55,894 nt of DNA from Acidobacteriota bacterium (GTDB lineage: Bacteria > Acidobacteriota > Thermoanaerobaculia > Multivoradales > JAHEKO01): NCBI GenBank assembly GCA_022561975.1, contig JADFQD010000007.1, forward strand, positions 1 to 55,894, written 5' to 3'. The stretch's first letter is position 1, and each line of letters begins with the position of its first letter. The notes under the pieces were generated by a model. The model was not told where the DNA came from. It worked only from the letters and a program-made list of their open reading frames with translations, and did not search any database. The translations under genes were made by a program, and so were the position numbers. This document shows, piece after piece, positions 51,718-55,894 of this stretch.

Positions 51718-52253
51718 AACGGACCGGCGTGCAGGACTTCCGCCTCAGCGTCGCCCTGAGCGCCGAAGAAAGTCTCGACGCTGTCGAACGCGCCGCCGAG
51801 CTTTGGGGCGCCGACTGGCACCGCCACGGCACCGGTGGCCGGCTCGAGCTACCGGTGCATGCCGGCGTTCGGCGCGGCACGCTCACCGCGCGACTCTCGA
51901 CCGAGCCCGTGGCCCAAGGTGAAGCCCTGGGTGAGGGCAACGGCACGGTGCTCGTGGTTCATGTCGAGTCGAGTCACTACCGGCTCCAGACCACAGCGGT
52001 TTCGATTCTCGCCGCCGGCGGCCTGGGAGCCCTCGCCCTGACCCTCTGGCCGCTGTACCCGCCGCTTCTGGCGCTGGCGCCCCTGGCCCTGATCTTCGTT
52101 GTTGTTGCCTGGCTGGTCATCGCTTCGCGCTTGCAGAATTCAGGAGTCGAGGAGTTTCTCGACCTGGTCGCGTCTGCCGGTACAGCCGGTGAAGCCAGTG
52201 AACAAGACCTGGTTGCGTCGCAGGCCGAGACGTCGCCGAACCAAGGCCGCTAG
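51714..52253 (+). CDS. Unknown two-helix membrane protein
   Basis: This 179-residue protein is read from TTG 51714, overlapping the previous stop; GTG at 51669 is an alternative start. Residues 1 to about 90 form a soluble beta-rich domain (RLSVALSAEESLDAVERAAELWGA, ELPVHAGVRRGTLTARLS). Two hydrophobic helices follow (TAVSILAAGGLGALALTLWPL and LLALAPLALIFVVVAWLVIA), then a helical C-terminal tail. No family is recognised. It is the last gene before the tmRNA. Confidence 0.65.
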   Translation: MKRTGVQDFRLSVALSAEESLDAVERAAELWGADWHRHGTGGRLELPVHAGVRRGTLTARLSTEPVAQGEALGEGNGTVLVVHVESSHYRLQTTAVSILAAGGLGALALTLWPLYPPLLALAPLALIFVVVAWLVIASRLQNSGVEEFLDLVASAGTAGEASEQDLVASQAETSPNQGR

Positions 52254-52295
52254 GCCGACCTCCAAGGCCGGGAATCTCTTTCGCTCGCCGGGCGT

Positions 52296-52301
52296 TATAC
52301 T
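52296..52301 (+). promoter_or_regulatory. Candidate -10 box for ssrA
   Basis: TATACT lies 25 bases upstream of the mature 5' end of tmRNA, a good -10 match that leaves room for a short processed leader. No convincing -35 box is seen at the usual distance. Confidence 0.4.
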
Positions 52302-52326
52302 CACCGAGGTTCTTTGATTTCCTTTT

Positions 52327-52678
52327 GGGGGCGCTCCGGTTTCGACGGGGAACAGGGCGGTTCCGTAACTGCGTGTCGAGGTTTCCGCTCGTAAAAACGG
52401 AAAACTATAGTTGCCAACGATAATTTGGCACTGGCTGCTTAACTGCTAGCCACGCTCTCGTCGAGGCCTTGATTCACGGCGCCGGCGAAGAGCGACACTA
52501 AAGTGGATCGAAAGGTGCGTCGCGCCCCGGAGCGCACCTGGATACTTTCGGGGCTGGCCCTGGCGGCGGTGGCCGTCAGCCTAACCGCTTGGGCGAGACA
52601 TTGAATCGACGGCTACTCACGTAGATGTTACGGGGACGCGTTCTTCGGACGTGGGTTCGAGTCCCACCGCCTCCACCA
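52327..52678 (+). ncRNA. ssrA: Transfer-messenger RNA (tmRNA, ssrA)
   Basis: This one-piece tmRNA of 352 bases rescues stalled ribosomes. The acceptor stem pairs GGGGGCG at the 5' end with CGCCTCC at the 3' end, followed by ACCA. The T-arm carries GGTTCGAGTCC. The 5' segment has the conserved CGACGGGG. The tag frame at 52413-52442 encodes ANDNLALAA followed by TAA. The 3' end overlaps the last codons and stop of the recombinase gene on the other strand, which marks ssrA as the probable attachment site of the downstream element. Confidence 0.95.
52628..52678. other. Probable attachment site region (ssrA 3' end)
   Basis: This 51-base overlap is shared by the tmRNA T-arm and acceptor stem and by the last 16 codons plus stop of the recombinase gene. 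Integrases commonly use the 3' part of ssrA as target and leave the RNA gene intact. No second copy of this segment is seen to the right within the window, so the other end of the element should lie beyond 55894. Confidence 0.5.
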
Positions 52679-54328
52679 ACGCAATGAATTCGAACCACCT
52701 TCCGGGCCTGTGCCCGAGGGTGGTTTTTCTATGAGCACCAAGGCGTCCAGGGCCGTCCTGGCCAGGTAGTAAGGCCTGCCGATGTCGACCTGCTGGGGCT
52801 CCAGGCGGATCGGACCGACGATCCTTCGCAGCAGCCGGGCAGACGTCTCGGTGCGCCGCTCGAGAACCTTCTGGAATTCGCCGAGTCGCTCCTCGACCCA
52901 CTCGATCGGCGGCGCCTGGAAGACCTTCTCACGACTGCGCTGCAGGCCTTCGAGCTCCGCTCTCAGGGCCTCGACTCGACGCTCTGTTTCGACCAGGGCC
53001 TTCCCCAGCGCCGTGCTGCCTCGACCCTCGCCGATGAAGTCGACAAAGTTTGCGCGCCGCCGCTCCTCGGCCGTCAGCTCGGTCTCGCGCAGCCGGATCG
53101 TCTCCGGGACATCAGCGTAGAGCTTGCCCACCTCCCGCTCGACTCGCTCGAGAACTTCCCGGAAACTCGCAACCGAGGAGAGGCGCTCCCCGACTGCTGC
53201 CAGGATTATCTGCTCCGCCAGGGACCGGCGAACGAGCATCTTGTTCTCGCAGGCCCCCTTCACCGCGCCGAGACAGCCGTAGTAGCCCCCCGCCTTGCCG
53301 CTCACCTGACCCATCGCGGCGCCACAAGCTCCGCAGGCCATCCCTCCCGAGAGCAGATGGGTCGGGTAGTGGTGCTGACGGCTTCCTTGCTTCTTTGAAA
53401 AACCCCGGCGCCCCTTGCCGCCGGGCCAAGTGCGTCGCGCAGCTTTCCGCTTGGCCAGAACAGCCTCCCACAAGCTCTGTGGCACGATGCGCAGCCGCTC
53501 CTCCTTGTGCACCACCCACTCGGACTCTGGCTTCTCGAAACGTCTCCTCCGGCCCGTGCGGGGGTCTCGCCGGCTCTCAGTACGGTTCCAGACCCAGCGG
53601 CCCATGTACTTCTCGTTGTCGAGCATCCGGCTCACTGTTGCCGGCGACCAGCCCTTGCTGGTACGAAACCTCCCGGGAACACCCTCCTCGTTCAACGCCC
53701 GAACGATTCTGGTCATGGATTGCTCTTCTGCGTAGGCCTTGAACACTCGCAGCACCACCGCCGCCTCTGTTGGCTCGATTTCCATCCGGTAGCCCTCTGG
53801 CCTCGGCCGCCCCTTCTTGTCCATCCGCATCTCGCCGACAGGCACCGACTTGTAGCCGAGGGTTCTCTCCCCGACCGAGAAACCCCGCCGCTTCTGCCCC
53901 AACTGGCCTCTCAGGGTCTTCTTCTTGAGATCCCGCAGCTGCAGTTCGTTGAAGATCCCCCGAATCTGGATCCCGAGGGTCGCCTCCTCGTCGCTGCTAT
54001 CAAGCCCGTCGGCGACCGAAATGCAACGAATTGCAATGAAATGCAACTCCGCGAGTATCTGCAGCATGAGGAAGTTGTCGCGCGCCAGCCGCGAGAGGTC
54101 GTCGACCAACAGAACTTCGAATTGATGGTCCTCGGCGGCGGCCATGAGAGCCCTAAGACCTTCCCGATCCCGCCGCGCTCCTGAGCAAGCAGGGTCTGCA
54201 TACACAGAGCCATCGGCCACCTGAAAGCCGCGCTCGGCCGCCAGCCGTCGACAGGCGGTGACTTGGTCCTCGATACTCTCCGGCCTCTGGTTCTCCGAGC
54301 TGTACCGAGCGTAGATTGCCGCGCGCAT
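52628..54328 (-). CDS. Large serine recombinase (site-specific integrase)
   Basis: This 566-residue recombinase cuts and rejoins DNA through a serine. The N-terminal catalytic domain has AIYARYSSENQ with nucleophile S10, and LLVDDLSRLARD. The recombinase domain (EGYRMEIEPTEAAVVLRVFKAYAE, GWSPATVSRMLDNEKYMG) and the zinc ribbon (GMACGACGAAMG...YYGCLGAVKGACENK) follow, then a coiled coil. The last about 25 residues are unlike the family: they come from reading the ssrA terminator and the 3' end of ssrA in antisense. The ATG at 54328 follows the 66-codon gene by 2 bases, with GGAGGA as its ribosome site. Confidence 0.92.
   Translation of the reverse strand: MRAAIYARYSSENQRPESIEDQVTACRRLAAERGFQVADGSVYADPACSGARRDREGLRALMAAAEDHQFEVLLVDDLSRLARDNFLMLQILAELHFIAIRCISVADGLDSSDEEATLGIQIRGIFNELQLRDLKKKTLRGQLGQKRRGFSVGERTLGYKSVPVGEMRMDKKGRPRPEGYRMEIEPTEAAVVLRVFKAYAEEQSMTRIVRALNEEGVPGRFRTSKGWSPATVSRMLDNEKYMGRWVWNRTESRRDPRTGRRRRFEKPESEWVVHKEERLRIVPQSLWEAVLAKRKAARRTWPGGKGRRGFSKKQGSRQHHYPTHLLSGGMACGACGAAMGQVSGKAGGYYGCLGAVKGACENKMLVRRSLAEQIILAAVGERLSSVASFREVLERVEREVGKLYADVPETIRLRETELTAEERRRANFVDFIGEGRGSTALGKALVETERRVEALRAELEGLQRSREKVFQAPPIEWVEERLGEFQKVLERRTETSARLLRRIVGPIRLEPQQVDIGRPYYLARTALDALVLIEKPPSGTGPEGGSNSLRWWRRWDSNPRPKNASP
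52693..52730 (+). terminator. Rho-independent terminator of ssrA
   Basis: AACCACC at 52693-52699 pairs with GGTGGTT at 52719-52725, and an inner CGGGC pairs with GCCCG; a run of five T follows. It starts 15 bases after the tmRNA end. It also lies within the recombinase frame, where it encodes a Gly/Pro-rich stretch. Confidence 0.8.
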
Positions 54329-54330
54329 TG

Positions 54331-54531
54331 CTAGTCCTCCCCGTCCTGGGACTGTCCGCTCCTGGACTGGTTCGTCGCCGCTGCCTTCTTCATCAGCCCC
54401 ACGTACTCCAGCGCCAACTCCTCGGCGATGTGATCGAGCAGATCGGCAACAGCCGAATCGATGACGGGACTCCCGCCCGCTTCGTTCTTTTTTCCTGCTG
54501 CCTTCCAGGCTTTACTGCCTTCCTTCGCCAT
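54331..54531 (-). CDS. Small 66-residue protein between regulator and recombinase
   Basis: This 66-residue protein starts at ATG 54531 with GAGGAGAG upstream. The N-terminus is basic (KEGSKAWKAAGKKNE); the middle is a helix (IDSAVADLLDHIAEELALEYVGLMKKAA); the end is polar. It is not recognised by family. Its position directly before a serine recombinase, with stop and start 2 bases apart, suggests an accessory role such as a directionality or regulatory factor; this is inference. A palindromic operator lies 15 bases before its start. Confidence 0.65.
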   Translation of the reverse strand: MAKEGSKAWKAAGKKNEAGGSPVIDSAVADLLDHIAEELALEYVGLMKKAAATNQSRSGQSQDGED

Positions 54532-54545
54532 AGTCGCTCTCCTCA

Positions 54546-54566
54546 ATGATAGGCAACGTCTATCAT
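54546..54566. promoter_or_regulatory. Palindromic operator, copy 1
   Basis: ATGATAG-N7-CTATCAT is a perfect 7-bp inverted repeat with a 7-base spacer. It sits between the regulator stop and the start of the 66-codon gene, a position suited to control of that gene and the recombinase. A near-identical site lies at 55165-55185. Confidence 0.7.
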
Positions 54567-54581
54567 TCATTTCAAAAAAAC

Positions 54582-55175
54582 TCACCTCTCCAGCTTCAGA
54601 TCACGTGCAATCCCCGTCACGCTGACCTCCAGACGCGTATGTCTGCTGCCTTCCGGCCGCCCGAACCCGCCGATCCCCGTCAGCTCTTTCTCCTCGACCG
54701 GCCTCCCCAGCCTGCGCTGCAACGCCCGCTCACCGGTTCCCTCAACACCCACCTCCTGCAAATCGACCCCCCCGAACACTTTCGGTGCCGCCTTCCCCGT
54801 TGCTAGCGTGAAGTAGAGCCGCCGACCGTCTCCGATGATCACCCGGAGATCCGGAGCACCGACCTTGCGCAAACTCTCCGGCAGACGAAAACTTGTGATC
54901 TCCTCCCGGACGCTCCGCTCGAATGCCCTAAGCACGTGGATCACCACCACCGCCAGAGAGACGGCCATCTCTAGCTCCCTTAGCCGCAGAGCCAGGGCGA
55001 ATTCGAGTAAATTCCGTGCCGAGAACCGCCGACTGCTCCCTCGCCCCTCAGCATCCTGAATGTCCGGCCGAACAACGCCTTTCTCGCAGAGGTAGATCAG
55101 GCGGTGCTGGGCTTCCCCAAGAAGCTTCGCCGCTTCCGTTAGGCTCCACTCCTCGCGCCGGCTCATGATAGTCAT
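54582..55175 (-). CDS. MerR-like helix-turn-helix regulator of the element
   Basis: This 197-residue protein has a MerR-type winged helix at the N-terminus: EWSLTEAAKLLGE, then HRLIYLCEKGVVRPD and SSRRFSARNLLEFALALRLREL, the winged part and linker. The rest (about 85-197) is a beta-rich domain of unknown type. ATG at 55175 or at 55166 can start it; both lie in the second operator. Two operators of the same 7-7-7 form flank the gene, so it very likely controls itself and the 66-codon/recombinase pair. Confidence 0.75.
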   Translation of the reverse strand: MTIMSRREEWSLTEAAKLLGEAQHRLIYLCEKGVVRPDIQDAEGRGSSRRFSARNLLEFALALRLRELEMAVSLAVVVIHVLRAFERSVREEITSFRLPESLRKVGAPDLRVIIGDGRRLYFTLATGKAAPKVFGGVDLQEVGVEGTGERALQRRLGRPVEEKELTGIGGFGRPEGSRHTRLEVSVTGIARDLKLER

Positions 55176-55185
55176 TGTCTATCAC
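55165..55185. promoter_or_regulatory. Palindromic operator, copy 2, at the regulator start
   Basis: ATGATAG-N7-CTATCAC repeats the operator at 54546 with one change in the right arm and the same spacer. It covers the translation start of the regulator, which fits autorepression. Confidence 0.7.
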
Positions 55186-55232
55186 CAGGGAGGCGCTGTC
55201 AACTTGGGCGTGTGCTGGCAACGCTCGGAAAG

Positions 55233-55263
55233 TGACCCAGTCCAACGTTTTGAAACTGACCCA
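55233..55263. repeat. TGACCCA direct repeats
   Basis: TGACCCA occurs at 55233-55239 and 55257-55263. Closely spaced short direct repeats of this type are seen at the ends of some insertion sequences (for example IS21-like ends). No matching transposase is seen next to it, so it may be an IS remnant. The rest of 55186-55389 shows no gene. Confidence 0.3.
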
Positions 55264-55389
55264 CCTCGGCCGGGTTTGATTGTAGTCGAGAGTCGTTCTC
55301 TCTTCACCTCCTAAGATCTATTACTTCGTCGTGGCGTTGTTGCACGATTCAACCTTGGCACGAGTCGGGCTGCCTTCCCAACCCCTCTT

Positions 55390-55894
55390 TCACGAAACCA
55401 CGGCGTAGGACTGCGGCCTGCCGAGCTCGCCCATGCGGTTGAGGATGTGACACCCGATGATGGCCTCTCTCGCCTGCGCGTTGCTGTTCCTCGCCTTCAG
55501 GCCACCTCCGAGCACTGACTTGTATCGGAAGAACCCGTTCTCAACGCGCGCCTGCTGTCGATAGCCCGACTCCTTGTGCCACTCTCGTCGTCCGACTTGG
55601 TGAATCCTCTGAAGAGCCGCTTCTCGCTGCGCCCACGGGCCGTCCGTGGGCCCTGTGGACACGGCAGAGCGACGAGGGGGGATCACGATCACGACCTCCT
55701 CTGTTCCGGCCGCGCCGACCCGATCGTAGACCGACTTGTGGTCATAGGCCCCGTCCGCCGTGAAACGCCGGATTGGAGCGTCGATCTGGTCGAGGAGATC
55801 AGGGAGGGTGGAGGCGTCGCCCTCGCTGCTAGCCGTGAGCTCGGCCGCCACAATGAACCCCTCGTCATCCACTCCGATGTGCAGCTTGCGCCAA
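55390..55894 (-). CDS. IS5-type DDE transposase, C-terminal part
   Basis: The frame enters from beyond the window and shows 167 residues of an IS5-type transposase: WRKLHIGVDDEGFIVAAELT, then RRFTADGAYDHKSVYDRV (containing the second catalytic D) and the ESGYRQQARVENGFFRYKSVLGGGL segment with the catalytic E. The end, REAIIGCHILNRMGELGRPQSYAV, is typical. The first catalytic domain lies outside the window. It shows that the integrated region also holds insertion sequences. Confidence 0.85.
   Translation of the reverse strand, partial: WRKLHIGVDDEGFIVAAELTASSEGDASTLPDLLDQIDAPIRRFTADGAYDHKSVYDRVGAAGTEEVVIVIPPRRSAVSTGPTDGPWAQREAALQRIHQVGRREWHKESGYRQQARVENGFFRYKSVLGGGLKARNSNAQAREAIIGCHILNRMGELGRPQSYAVVS

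Noticed and set aside
55390-55894. The IS5-type transposase as part of a complete IS within the window
   Set aside because: The 5' half and one inverted repeat lie outside the window, so ends and target duplication cannot be shown.

Overview
The window is one high-GC bacterial contig of about 56 kb. Its genes point to a diderm heterotroph. There are two type II secretion/type IV pilus ATPases, an outer-membrane beta-barrel, several secreted peptidases and lipoproteins, a full bacillithiol pathway (bshA, bshB, bshC), a classical gap-pgk-tpiA-secG block followed by tRNA-Leu, and a one-piece tmRNA. This mix suggests an uncultured Acidobacteriota-like lineage. That placement is an inference from gene content, because no rRNA is present.

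Layout. 1-1664: end of a GspE/PilB ATPase, a PilM-like gene and a cut-off PilN-like gene. 1665-3531: two gene fragments, an internal piece of acetoacetyl-CoA synthetase joined head-to-head to the N-terminus of a CoxL-type molybdenum hydroxylase. 3549-10352: metallopeptidases, a DUF1326 protein and a metal-uptake locus whose ABC permease is fused in frame to an outer-membrane barrel. 10360-12138: an SLC13-type transporter. 12398-19872: a tight six-gene operon (coxM, coxS, amidase, allF/fdrA, allG, double cyclase) that looks like a pathway for a nitrogen-containing, carbamoyl-yielding compound. 19963-21465: arfB, a DCC-type thiol protein, an aldolase remnant and moaB. 21546-27716: a secreted degradation block of two M28 peptidases around a phytase-like/nuclease fusion. 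27793-33709: xth, an NDH-SelD fusion, a ClpX-like AAA+ ATPase and an amidohydrolase. 33880-43250: a GspE/PilB ATPase, tsaD, the glycolytic block, tRNA-Leu, a sulfatase-like lipoprotein and an unknown protein. 43302-45813: cyclophilin, DUF971, yidD and three small membrane proteins. 45919-50484: a collapsed YigZ gene and the bacillithiol operon with a methyltransferase. 50570-52253: dusB with two translationally coupled small genes. 52327-52678: tmRNA. 52628-55894: the left end of an integrated element (large serine recombinase, a 66-residue protein, a MerR-like regulator with two matching palindromic operators), then an IS5-type transposase that runs off the window.

The most notable items are the permease-porin fusion, the double cyclase with one degenerate active site inside an AllF/AllG operon that lacks AllH and CoxL, the recombinase whose last codons and stop are antisense to the 3' end of ssrA, and the matched operator pair. 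Four loci (about 1665, 2850, 20832 and 46060) contain sharply cut genes. Those at 1665 and 2850 could equally be assembly chimeras and should be tested against reads before any biology is built on them. No stretch longer than 300 bases is without a gene or RNA.
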